A stretch of 64,000 nucleotides of DNA from positions 249,633 through 313,632 of the forward strand of contig CAJNYU010002681.1 in the NCBI GenBank assembly GCA_905331475.1, written 5' to 3'. This document shows positions 50,944-63,232 of this stretch, piece after piece (position 1 is the stretch's first letter; each line of letters starts with the position of its first letter). The notes beneath the pieces are model-generated. The model was given only the letters and a program-made list of their open reading frames with translations, was not told the DNA's origin and searched no databases. Source of the stretch: Rotaria socialis. Taxonomy: Eukaryota > Rotifera > Eurotatoria > Philodinida > Philodinidae. The position numbers were made by a program, and so were the translations under genes.

Positions 50944-52358
50944 ACGACACAAAACAAATACTACATGTAGTTAGCTATAAGTCCATTTCAAAAGTTAAAA
51001 GTCAAACTACTAAATCAATCCAAGTTATCGTACTCGTATTCATCTACTCAATCATCTTACTACGATTCATTTGATTTTACACTTTAATTCATCCCATTCA
51101 ACCAATCTAAATTCACCTCATCAATTCAAACAAAACCTATTCGAACTCATCTAATTCAAATTCTTATAATTTCATTTGCATCATTCGTATTAGTATTACC
51201 CTTGTTCTTTATCCAACATAACTATATCTCTTGCTGTTTAGTTTACTCTAAATTGTTCTAATTCACATCACTCTTTTTAGTTATCCTATTTCTGTATTCA
51301 ATATACTTATGTCTCTAAACTCAAAGTCATTCTAACTATATTATTCGTTTTTGAGTTATTCTATGTTTTTTCAATGTACTCATCTCTTACTATTACCCTT
51401 ATCGTATGCTCATATAAACATGAGTAGATTCCATAAATATAAGAAAAACTAAACGTTACAAAATGTATAAGTAACAAGACCATCAGGAACATCAGCACAT
51501 ATAAAAACAGATATTACAATAATAAAAAGAACTAAAATAAAAATATAAAAAAAACAAAAATCACTAATATATAGATAAGATCACTTGCTTCGCATGTTTT
51601 GTTCTAGCTAATTATATTATATAAGTCTTACATTACTCATCTACATACTGAGTTCAAATCTTTCAATAATTTATTGGTTCATTTTCTCTTACTTTTTCTA
51701 CTTATACTACTCCTATGTTATACACATTAGCAATATTCTTATTACAACTCAATGCAACTTTTTAATGCCGTTATTCCTGATGATGCGTTCAGCAGCAACA
51801 CGAAAGCTCGAATAAATTGTATACTTTAGATTGAAATAAAATGATTTAAAAACCACACGGTGATCTTTGTAGCAGTTTTATATTGCATTTATATACTTTG
51901 ATTCCGTACATTGCTAAGTTGAACAATTTCCATTTGGTACTAAATAAAATTCTTCAAAGATTTGAACTGCCAATAATAAAGTGCATTACGACAACGTGTC
52001 GTGTCAATTTGTATGGGGGAGCCTTTGTTAATCACACTAGTTTTAAAGACAATTAATTGTTTCTAGATTGAGAATCGATTCGACTATTGATTATAACAGG
52101 GTTTGATTTTAATTTCTATCTGTTTCAATAGTTCTCCGTTTTGATCAAAAGAGATAAACAAAAGAAAAAAATAAAGAAAGACATGATGAATAGAATAACC
52201 TCCATTAAAAGAGAATTTTAAAAAAATAAATATACATATTTACTTAGGTTTATAAGCAATATTTTAGCAGAATAGAATAATAAGAATTCTGGCAGTTGTT
52301 TCTCAATATAAAAATACTTTAGAATTGTTAAGTGAATTGGGAAAAAAGATTAAAAAAA
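50944..52358. other. AT-rich interval between 5S copies 5 and 6
   Basis: Contains a degenerate stretch (about 51050-51420) rich in ATTCAA/TTCATCT-like words, otherwise featureless. The 30 bases before copy 6 resemble those before copy 3. Confidence 0.45.
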
Positions 52359-52476
52359 GCTTACGACACTCGGTATTCCCAGGCGGTCACCCATCCAAGT
52401 ACTAAGCGAGCCCGACGTTGCTTAACTTCAGTGATCGGACGAGAACTGGTGTATTCAACGTGGTATGGCCGTAAGC
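52359..52476 (-). rRNA. 5S ribosomal RNA, copy 6 (variant)
   Basis: 118 bases with intact ends and terminator. One substitution against the other copies at plus-strand 52406 (C to G), about RNA position 71, just before box C. The 5' flank differs from the other copies. Confidence 0.95.
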
Positions 52477-53157
52477 GACTATAACTAGATTAAATATCAG
52501 TTAAATTATTAGCTAACTTTGATCACTGTTGATTTGTCAATATTGTTTTTCAAGACGTAATGAGAAATATTTGTTTGGTTGTATACATCAGAAGATAGTT
52601 ATATCATCATTAGAGTTGAATTTTTTTAAAATGAAGTTTATTGAAGAGAAAAGCTAAATAACCGAATCACAAGAGAAAAGTTCACGCCAAGTCTTATAAT
52701 GATGTATACAAAGGAGAAAGAAAAACGAAACAAGACAGATTTGAAGATGAATGGAATGAGAATAAACGAGAAAAACACACTTAAATGCGTTCATGTTTAG
52801 AACATGCTGGAATAAGTAGACGCTCGCTATAATCAATACTCTGAATGAAAAGAAAAGAAAAGAAAAGGAAAAGACCAAGTACAAATAATATTGACGAAGA
52901 AAGAGAAAAATCGGTATTGCATGATAAACTTTTTTCCTTGTGCCTAAATCCAAAAGACGTAAAAGAAAAAAGGAAATAAGTTCTTTTCGCGCAACAGGTA
53001 AAGCTAATGAGTAAATTAAAGAAGCAATACAAGTCTTTTTTGTCTCGAATTAAATAACAATGTTCTTATTTCTTTTTGACCAAACTTGACGTTCACATAA
53101 TTCGACAGCCTTAAAAGAAATAACAAAACGGAAATTTATATACATATTTCGTGCGTA
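52477..53157. other. 3' flank of the giant saposin gene
   Basis: AT/purine-rich sequence with AGAAAAG-type runs. Overlapping minus-strand ORFs (52654-53032) are low-complexity and unsupported. Confidence 0.5.
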
Positions 53158-56100
53158 TTAAAACGTCTTATTTACGTTGCATAATTCTGCATTTTGACGA
53201 CTTGTACACCAATAATTCATACCGAATATACATTTTCCATACGTTGTTGATGATGCCACCGGAGCTGGAGGAGTAGATTGATGGACTGTTGGTTTTGGTG
53301 ATGTTGCTACATTTTTTTCACATATTCCTAAATTTTGACAAGCAATCTTCGGTTCAACATCACTGGAGATCATTTGAATAATATATGGTCCATATTGTTG
53401 AAGAAAATCTTGACATTGCTGTTTCAGATTAATAACAGTGAATAAATCACATGATTGTTTTAATGATGCAAGAATTTCTTCTTCTGTTTGATTGAGAGTA
53501 GCAAAGTGTTTCATACGAGTAATGATGAATTGACAAATAGTACATGCAAATGGTTTTGGTTCTGCTGATAGACGGACATAATCATGATTTGAATACGTAA
53601 CAGGTGCCGTTTTTTTTGTAGTTGCTTCTATTGGTAATGCAACCTGACACATGCCAAGATAACGACAAATAGCATCTGGATCAGCCATTTCAACAATCAA
53701 TTCAGCAAGAACTGGCCCATAAGTTTTAACGAAATCATCACATCGAGCACGTTCTTTACCTGAAAGAGAAAATTTTATCTTGAACATTTAATTATCAAAT
53801 CACAACTTACTTGGCAAAATAGTGCACACTTTTTCTAATGCTGCTTCAACTGCTGCTTCCGATTTATTATTCTTCAGAACAGCATCCAAATAGGAAATAA
53901 CATAGTGACATAATGTGCATTGTGGTGTAATATCTAGATTCTTAACAATCATCTGTTTTAATTCATCATCGTCTTTAGTTGATTCTTCTTTTTTCAATGG
54001 TACATGAACTACTGAAGGTTTAACTACATTCATATTATCTGTTGATGTTTGACAAATAGTTAATTGTTGACAAAAATTTCTATTAATACCAAGTTCTAAT
54101 GTTCGAATATGCGGTGCAACTAATTGAATTAATGTTTGACATTGTGAATATTGTTCATTTAATAAATGCTGACAAACAGTTGACAATGCATGTTGAAGTG
54201 ATTTTTCACTTGAATCACGTTTCAATGCAAAATTGATATAAGTTGAAACATAATCACAGATGCCACATGTTGCTTGATTGGCTTTTGTCAGATAAGAAAC
54301 TTGTACTTTCATTTGATTTGTACATAAATTAAGTTTTCGGCAAATAGTCGAGAGATCGAAATCATTAATAAGTACTGCAATAATGGGTGGACCATAATTA
54401 TCAATTAATTCATGACATTGCTTTTGTAAAGTGACTGGCATTTGATTACAAATTTTCTCTAAACTTTGTTCAATTTCTTGCTCCGTTGAATTTTGATGAA
54501 TATAATTTGAGAGAATTTTCATTGTATATTCACAAAGAATACAAGTAGAATTCGAATCTTTCAATAGATCTGTTTCTTCCGTTGCTTTTGTTGGTAAAAC
54601 TACAACTGATGTATGTGGTAAATGTTTTTCGAGTATTTCTGGATCACGATGAAGCGATTGAGTAAAAGCAGTAAGTGCTTCTTCACATGCTTGTTGGAAA
54701 ACACCCATATTCATACATAACGATGAAACATTACAATAACCAAGACGAGTACAAACTTGTTTGGAGTCCATATTGTCAATGCATGAATCAAATTGTGTTT
54801 GAGAGTCTTGCCAATATTTTTGACATTTATCTTTAGCTGGACAATAATCGCATGAAGCAATAAAAGATGCAATTAATTTATCTCCCATATTCTTTGCACA
54901 ATCTTTCTTTTGATTGACTTGATTGGTACAACATTGACATTTATCACGATTGCATTCATCTAAACCGAATAGAAAATAAATAGGATATGTTTTAGATGAA
55001 CAGACTTACTAAGATTGGCTGCATTGAAAAAGTTTGTAGTCATACCGTTTGTTAATTTTTCTCCGATTAACATTAAATCTTTAACGTTATAATTAATTTT
55101 AACTGTTTCAATTTGTTTTCTATTTCCACGAATAGTTTGTTTACATAAGGTTTCAAATGGACCAAGAGTTGAACAAATATTTTTGTCAAATTCATCTTCT
55201 AAGTATTTTTCATATTTCTCAAAATCCATTTGATTTTGATTATTTGTTGTTGAACAAAAACCAAATACATTACATGCTTGTTTTGGATCAAAATTGTCAA
55301 TAGATTCTTCAAATGAATCTTGAATTTGTTTAACAAATACTTGACATTGTTTACCGGCAAAACGTTGACAAAGATCATCAAAATAAGCAACAACACGATT
55401 CATTGCATGTAAAATATTTGTTTTTCGTGTTTGTAAACTTTCGACACATTTTGAGCATTGATCACTTTTAATAATAATTGGCAATTTGGCACATAAATGA
55501 AGTGATTGACAAAATTGGTCAGAATTAATGTTAGTGATATAGGATTTAATATCATTAAATCGTTGATTATAAAAGTCTTGACATTGATCTTTAACTGGAC
55601 AACGTTCACATGTACGAAGTAATGTGCTAAGAACGGAATCCTAAAATAATCAATTCTATTAAAGAATAAAACTTTTTTTTTCGGATAATCTTACTAAGGC
55701 ATTATTTAAGAAATCTTTTGATGATTCAATAGCATTTTTACATGAATCACAAAAATTAGTAGTCGCTTTAGTTGCCATTTGTTCACGTAAATCATCGTCA
55801 ATTAGTTTTGGATTATTTTTCAATATAGCCATATAAACATTAGCATAACGATGACCTTGTGGTGATGCTAATAAATGGTCACACATAGGTCGTAGTTGTC
55901 CATATTGAAAGCAAATATCACTTGATAAAGCTGATTCGAAACGTTGATCTAAAGCTTCAATAGATGATCCAACATGATGATTCGAATGTATTAATAAACG
56001 TGAAAGATATAATGAGGTTTGAGATGAACGATCTGATGAACAGTAACCATAACGTTGACAATAGGTTTGAGAATTGATTTTATCTATTTGATTTAGTGAT

Positions 56101-59100
56101 TGTTGTTGTGCTGATTGAACAAGTGATCGACAGTCACTATCCGTACATAATGAAAGAAGTGCTGTTGTTACTTCGTTAACAGTTGTACGGAAGCGACTCT
56201 GACGCGAATTAAGTCGTTTTTTGCAAGTTTCACATTTGTCACCATCGATTTTAGACTAAAATATTTTTTTTAAAAATCGTTAAACTTTTTTTTAATATAA
56301 TTCTTATCTTTACTTCTTGTTCAATCAAACAAAACTCAGTTCCTTTACAAAAGGTGGTTGGTGTAAATCCATTAGAGTTAGCTTTCATTCGATCGCATAC
56401 ACGATTGAACCATGAAATGCAATAATCTTTCGATAAACTCCAATCACAAGTAGCTAAAAGTCCATTTCGTAATGTTTCCTAAAATGAGAAAAACTCCTAT
56501 TTCAATTTGACTCACTGTTATAAATACATACAATCATTTGTAAATCGTAGTTCTTTTTTGTTGTATAAAATTGTACACAACAATCACACTTATTTTCACA
56601 ATTCTTCGATGTAAATGATGGTTTACAATCGGATGATTGATGTTCATGATCGAATTCACAAAGTTCTTTTTCGAGATGTCCATTTCGATTAAACATTGAT
56701 TTAAATAAAGCTTCCATACGTAAACTATTCTCATTGGATTCAACAAGTTGTTTGCATAATATTTCAAATGGACTATTTTTGATACAAATTAAATCAACTA
56801 AAGATTGACCTGATGTACAAGTCTTTTCAGCATCTAATTGTGAAACTTTTTGATTAACATCAAAAGTTGATCGATCAATAATCGAATAACAATCTTTATT
56901 CCACTAAAAATATACAAGGAATTATGAGCTTCAAACGAACATGTTTTTCTTAAGTAATCTTTACCGGAATATATTCACAAAGTGATTTAAGATTTTCATT
57001 TATTGTCGATATTGATGAAAGAAGAAATTGTCTTTTAGATTCAATTCGTGATTTGCATACCGATAACGTTTCAATCTATTGAATTTCGTATGAAAATAAT
57101 TTGTATAAAAATGCAAGTAAAATAGTAACTTACCTCAACAGGTAATGTTGAACAATGATTTAATATTTGACAAACACCTTTAGCATTCTAATTAAAAAAT
57201 AAATAGCAATATTTAGACGTAAAGTTTTCCTCATAGGCAACTGTATTTTGAGAGTAGAAATTCTAGATACAAATAGACTTATTTCGAGAGGATGTTTCAG
57301 TTTGTGATATCAAATGTTGTTATGCACGACAGAAAGTCAACTATTTCAACTTTAATTGCATTTATGCTCAATTATAAAGCTCCTGTACTGAACTGTTAGA
57401 TAAGAAACGTTGACTTTCCGATAATCATAAACATAATTAATTTTTACTTACAAAACGTGAAGTTATTCGATTGACGTTTGATTCAAGTTTTGTAGTCATT
57501 TCAAGGCACTAAAACGAAAGCAATTCCGTAAAAATTCCTCTATACCATTATTCTTATTCAAAATACCTTATTAGCTCCTGGCGTACGTTTGCATAGAGTT
57601 TTAATATTGTCAACAATTGCACGCTATAAAAATAAACATTTATCTCTAATGAAGAAAATCAGCTATTTAAATCTTTACCAGAAACGTAGCAATTCGTACT
57701 TCATGAATTTCAATTTTACTCATACAGCAATCACATTTGTCATTACACTAAATACAACGCAATTCATTAAACGAACAAAACTTCGTCTTCCGTCTAAACC
57801 TACATTTGCAAATTGTGCACTCTGCGCACAAATACCCATTGTAACGCATGCTTTTTTTGGGTCAATATCGTTTGCAATCATATTTAAAATAGCTGGACCT
57901 TCAGTATCAATAGCTTGTTTGCACTATAAATATACAATAGTCAGCATTTTTTCAACTATCAAAAACATTCATACCAATTCTGCAAGAGCTCCAAGTTTTG
58001 AACAGATTTCAACTTTAATAGATTGAATAATTTCTTGCTAAAATTAACAAAAATACGTAGAATTTATCTCGATGAGATCCATGCGTATAGCTTATATAGT
58101 CTAGACATGTATCGTGATCAAAATCTACCTCGGTTGAATTCGTTGTAAGTGCTTTTTTTATAGTACCAAATGCCAATTTACATAAAGTACAATTGAGAGT
58201 ATCTCTCGTTAAAGATGATCCCAACTAACAATAAGGAAATGAGAATGACACAGATCGAAATCTATACTTACACTCATGACGTCATCCGTTGAACTAATCT
58301 GAACTTGTTCCATTGTTGCCAACATTGTTTCATTACAGTAATTTAATTTTACACAAATGTCTTGTGGATCCTGAAAACAAAAAGAGGACTTTTCATCAAA
58401 AATTCTTTATTCAATTTTAGAAAATTTACCAATGATCGAACGAAATCAACAAGTTCATTGATTGATTCTTCAACAGTTTTTATACACTTAAATTAAACAA
58501 AGAAATGAATGAAGAAACAAGGCAATATTTCAGTTTTAGAAAATACATACATCATCTTTTTGAGGTAATTGTTCACAAAGATGATGAAGAAATTCTGATG
58601 AATGATTCTAAAACAAAAACCACTTAACAGAGAACAAAAACATTGAAATAATCTACCACAAGTTTTTCTGCAATATGTTTTCGTCGTGTAAAATCAGTTA
58701 TGCATCGTTGACATTTATTTTTATCCTAATTTAAATAATCATAGGAAAATAGTTCAATGCAAATAAAAAAAAGACTAGAATTCAATCTTACATCATTAAC
58801 AGCCAAATTATCAAAGAGTGACATTTTCTTTGGACACAATCCAAATATACGACAAAGATCATCACCTTCCTACACAACGAAAATAACACATAAATATTGT
58901 ATTCAGATTGCTTGAAATCAGATTTTTTTATCGATATTTGCATAACTTCAACTGAAAAAACTGTCTTTTATGATTCGAAACTATTCAATGAAGGTTTTCA
59001 ACACCAAGAGAAAGTCATAACATACCATATCAACCGCAAGTGCTGTTATAAGACGATTAGCATCTTTTTCAATCAATCCATTACACTAGAACAAGATTTA

Positions 59101-61509
59101 GGATAAATAAAATTTTCGTTACACGAATAAAACTCACAGCATCTTTGAATGATCCAAGTTTTTCACAAATGTTTTCTTTGAGAAATGAATCCTTTTCATT
59201 CTAAAATAATATTTTATTGCAAATAATGATCAATTGATATTTTTCTTACTTTTTCAATTGGACTTGCTTTATCGAGCACGTTACTAATACAAACTTGAAA
59301 ACGAGTACAAAGAAGCATTGATTTCTACAAGATTTTCCATGTAAAAAGAAAAATAATTCTTATTTTAATTCTTACTGTTCCTGATTGAATGCTATTAATT
59401 AGATTTTTTCCATCGTTTTCAATTATATCTTTACAATTTTTCTTTGCTACACCAGTTAAACGTGCACATACTTGTTCGTCAATGTACATGAGTACTTTAT
59501 CCTTTTAGAAAAATAATTCTTTGAAAAACATTCATAGAATTTACATTCTTACTTCAGTATGTTTAGCATCAAGCATATATTTTGTTGTTGTTAAAACAAA
59601 TGTACATAATTCACAATGTACATTTGGAAGAGACTAATAATAATGAAAACATGTTATTAATACAGATTCTAACATCGACTCTTTTACTTGAAGAGCAGAA
59701 TGATCGGCAAAATCATCAATATAATCACAAACTGTTGATAATTCCTATTTAGAAAAAAAAACAGAATGATTCATAATGTCTATTGATTGAAAATCTAACT
59801 TACAATTTTACTTGCAACATGTGCATGAATGTTAAGACCATGGTGTTCAACTATATTTTCACACTATATAATCAAAAGGATTAGTTTTCTTTTTAATATT
59901 TTTAAAAATTTCATTTACTTTTTGTACAAGTTCGTTTGTTGATAACTTTTGGCAGTCATCTTTTAAAAATGCTTGAATTTCATCTCGAGTTTTATGTTGT
60001 TTAACATGAAGTTCATGTGTAGCACGAACAATGACATTACACAACATTTTTGATTGTTGATCAATGGGTAATCGCTCCGATAATTTATCATGATCAACAT
60101 TGATAATTGACTTTTCTTCTGTTCTTTTATCTTCAAGTTCAACTCGTGTTATAACTGTTGCTTCTTTACACATATGAACCAAATGACAGATTACGCCGGG
60201 ATCCTAGTATTTGTTTTTCAATCATTTTAATGAATCGCATTAAACTAGCAATTTCATAACTTACAATATTAGTTTTGATAACAGCAAGAATTTCCTCGGC
60301 ATATTTACTCATCATTTGCACACACTGAAATAAATTCATTTATGAAGAGAAGAATTAAAACTTTCTACTCGTCTTACTTCATCAATAGCATCTTTTGCTG
60401 GTAACATAGAGCAAGCACCGGCTAACCATTTTTCGGCATCAATCTGTATAGGAAGAAAAAAAACATAAAATAATTCCAATCATAAATAGAAATGTGACTC
60501 TTGGGGGAAAGTCCTTTCGAATTTTGTTTATCACACAAATTCCTATATGGAAACATACTTCTGTTTTCTGATCATTGATAATAACACGTAGTTTTTGTAT
60601 AGTAAATTCACAATATTGACAAATATTATCATTTGGTTTCTTTTGAATGGATTGTTTTGACCAAATATTATTCGAACAATGATCTACGGTACTACATTCA
60701 CGCGAATTACTTAACGATGAACACCAATAGGATGGACCCCATGTACATCGTTTTTGTCCAAGTCTCACTATATATTTATATCAAATAGTGATGAATCGGA
60801 AAATGAATATATCAATTATGTACCTGGTTTTTCAGTTGATGAAGCTTCTGTTACTGATTCATTTGAACAAATATTCATCAGACGACATAATGTAGCATAA
60901 CGCTAGAAAAAAACAAACATTATGATATCAGCTATTGGAATCGATCTTTTTACTTTATGTTTCATTAATGAAGTAACTGATGTTCCATAATTTTCAAGAG
61001 CATTTGTACACTATAAAAAAGAAAGATTTTATTCATGGAAGAATTTTGTTTCATTCATTTTTTTAATTTACTTTTGATGAAACAGTAGCCAATGGGAATA
61101 GTTTACATCCATCTACTAGCGATGATCTAATCAAATCCTATAATAAATAATAGTTTTTCTTATAGTACTTTCGTCAATTGGATTAGCAAACCTCATTGTT
61201 GGCTAAATGTTGAATTCCTTGATGAGTATTTTCAAGAATTTTTTGACACCATTCACATGTTGTTGATGAATCGACTTTGGTACTTTTTGCATCGTAACGC
61301 CAAACTGTATCGGTACAATGACGTAGTGACCCACAGTCTTGTGCAGTTTCAAATGATTGACACCAATATTGAGGACCAATAGCACATTCTTGTTTATATC
61401 CATATGATACAGTGATAAACAAGACTAAAATATTTCAGAGATTAATTTCATTTTAGCATCAAGAAAAATATTTACCAAGGAAAGAAGTGACGAAAGCGGC
61501 TTTCGCCAT
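53158..61509 (-). CDS. Giant prosaposin-like protein (about 18 saposin-B units, 3 saposin-A motifs)
   Basis: Prosaposin is a secretory/lysosomal precursor cut into saposins that present lipids to hydrolases. 35 exons close in frame to 2025 residues (vertebrate prosaposin: about 520, four SapB). Exons: 61476-61509, 61192-61424, 61072-61137, 60954-61010, 60824-60902, 60559-60767, 60378-60443, 60265-60324, 59919-60203, 59804-59863, 59688-59744, 59553-59633, 59376-59501, 59250-59324, 59138-59200, 59026-59085, 58792-58869, 58657-58725, 58551-58607, 58430-58486, 58272-58370, 58129-58224, 57975-58037, 57804-57923, 57679-57747, 57567-57623, 57452-57508, 57134-57187, 56965-57075, 56532-56903, 56314-56478, 55695-56255, 55010-55640, 53811-54959, 53158-53759. 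Signal peptide MAKAAFVTSFLVLFITVSYG; SapA motifs CAIGPQYWC (residue 25), CTWGPSYWC (164) and a C-terminal CIFGMNYWC. SapB units show CxxC, two central Cys and CxxLxxC-type ends (for example CEWC...LCRLMNIC, CTLC...CRYLGMC). Some units lack one Cys. The last units are most canonical. Confidence 0.93.
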
Positions 61510-62615
61510 ATTGTGACAACGTAGAATCAAAATAGAAAAAAAGCGTTAATATTTATCTGAAATAATTTGTAGTTCATTAAAAATTATCGGTTACTTCAAT
61601 CAATTTTTTTCTATTTATATATCTGAACGAATAAATAGAATGTTATATTACTTTTCAAGTGCTAAAATATCTGATATGAATGAGAACATAGATAGATAGA
61701 AGATACTGATGCGGAGAGCTTCCTTTATTTGTTTTGAGATAGACAATTACAACAGATGTACGAGTGATAAGATGATAACACTTACAACGATATCTTACTA
61801 CTGATATTCAAAGTTCGTTTTATATGATTATGTCATGGTTGAAAGAACAACGTCATTTCTTAATAGTGAAACTGATGAGTACAAGAGAGAAAAACAAGTA
61901 CTCATTTTAATGGTGTGTAAATAAAACTACTGTTTCTGCCATATGTGATGTAAACATTTCACTTTACGACTAACAATCATACGAAATTCGATCCTTAAAA
62001 TATTTTTTTAAGAGTAACGCAAATAAATTGATATTAATCATGAGAAAAATAAGGCACAATAAACAAAAAGGGCATTGGCTTGTTACCATTGTAGTGACAA
62101 CTAGCAACTGCTGATTGATTGATCATATTGAAAATAATGATGAGTCATTTATATGAAAACCGAATCGGTAGAAGTATATATTTCTAGCTGAATGTACTAA
62201 TTTGAATAATAATAGCGTCTCTTTCAAATGTTCGATCATGTGATAATACGAGAAAATTAATCGCTCAACAATTTTTGATAACAAAAAGAGGTCGCTACTG
62301 TGTCGATCTTTCGCGATTAGAATAACTGTGACTTATTTGCTAACAGAAAAAACAAGCGATTCGTTTTATATCGTGCGACTATACTCATCTGACAAATTTA
62401 ATGTGATTACAAAAATATGTTCATCATTATCGCTGTCGATTACAATTGATCAGCTGGTTAAAATTTTAATTTCATTCCTTGAGAAAATCTGACAGGGTTG
62501 TACAAGTTTCATGAACACTTGAAACAAATCTTTCTATCAGACGAGGATTTTACCAAGAATATAACAGTGTTTTTTTAAATTAGTACCTGTCTAATGCTAA
62601 AAAGCTTCAATAACA
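61510..62615. other. 5' flank of the giant saposin gene
   Basis: AT-rich DNA, no ORF or element recognised. Likely promoter of the saposin gene near 61520-61700, but no motif is supported. Confidence 0.45.
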
Positions 62616-62979
62616 ATCTTGAGGGTGTGTGTGCGTGTATGTACCCAGGTGGAATAGTACGGTCCGTATACTGCCGTTTACGGCTACTTTACGACTATTT
62701 TCCGGGCGAAAGTTTGCCGTAATACCTGCCGCAGTAATACGGACCGTATGACCATGAAAGTACGGAGCACAAACAGCCGTAAACCATGAAAATTCAGTCC
62801 CGTTTACGGTACCGTATTACTGTGCCAGGTATTACGGGCAAATACAGCCTATTTACTGCCGGAAATATACCGTTATGACATTGTTTACCGTCGATAAACA
62901 GACTGTAAACGAGTCCGTTTTGATCAACCTGGGTAGCTGTGGTATTCCTTCACACTCACACCAACACACCCTCACGATT
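62616..62979. mobile_element. GC-rich element with nested inverted repeats
   Basis: An inner block, 62643-62934, begins ACCCAGGT and ends ACCTGGGT. Its interior is packed with degenerate CCGTA/TACGG words (GGTCCGTATACTGCCGTTTA, GCCGTAATACCTGCCG, GGTACCGTATTACTG). Outside it, an imperfect pair of arms (CTTGAGGGTGTGTG at about 62618 and CACACCCTCACG at about 62964) forms a further inverted repeat. No ORF, no clear target duplication. Looks like a non-autonomous, strongly foldable element; compare 25896-26121. Confidence 0.5.
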
Positions 62980-63016
62980 TTACCACTAGTGGCAAGACAT
63001 TGATCCGTTTTTCGGC

Positions 63017-63232
63017 TCATTTATCTGGAATACTTTTATTTAATTGAGTCAGTTGGCTAGTAATTATTGTAATTTGACTTCGATTCGGTGATCCAGATGC
63101 GGAGCTTATTGGTAAAGAGTCGGAACTCGAACCATGATTGGGTAAGGTTGATGCACCGGGAACAGCGTTTGCAATATTCAACAGATTGTTCTCGTCAACA
63201 ACTATTTTTTCGTCGTACATGAAGTCAAACAT
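63017..63232 (-). CDS. Short Ser/Pro/Asn-rich ORF (71 aa), uncertain
   Basis: Starts MFDFMYDEKIVVDENNLLNI, continues with a Ser-rich stretch (HGSSSDSLPISSASGSPNRS) and ends in TQLNKSIPDK. Composition resembles real protein, but there is no family match, no splice context and a single short exon. It abuts the inverted-repeat element. May be the first or only exon of a gene, or chance. Confidence 0.35.
   Translation of the reverse strand: MFDFMYDEKIVVDENNLLNIANAVPGASTLPNHGSSSDSLPISSASGSPNRSQITIITSQLTQLNKSIPDK

Noticed and set aside
50642-50957. Minus-strand ORFs antisense to the GIY-YIG relic
   Set aside because: Shadow frames; the plus-strand frame has the recognisable GIY-YIG pattern.
57589-58026. 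145-codon plus-strand ORF
   Set aside because: Lies antisense to exons 23-26 of the saposin gene, whose exons close in frame with cysteine patterns.
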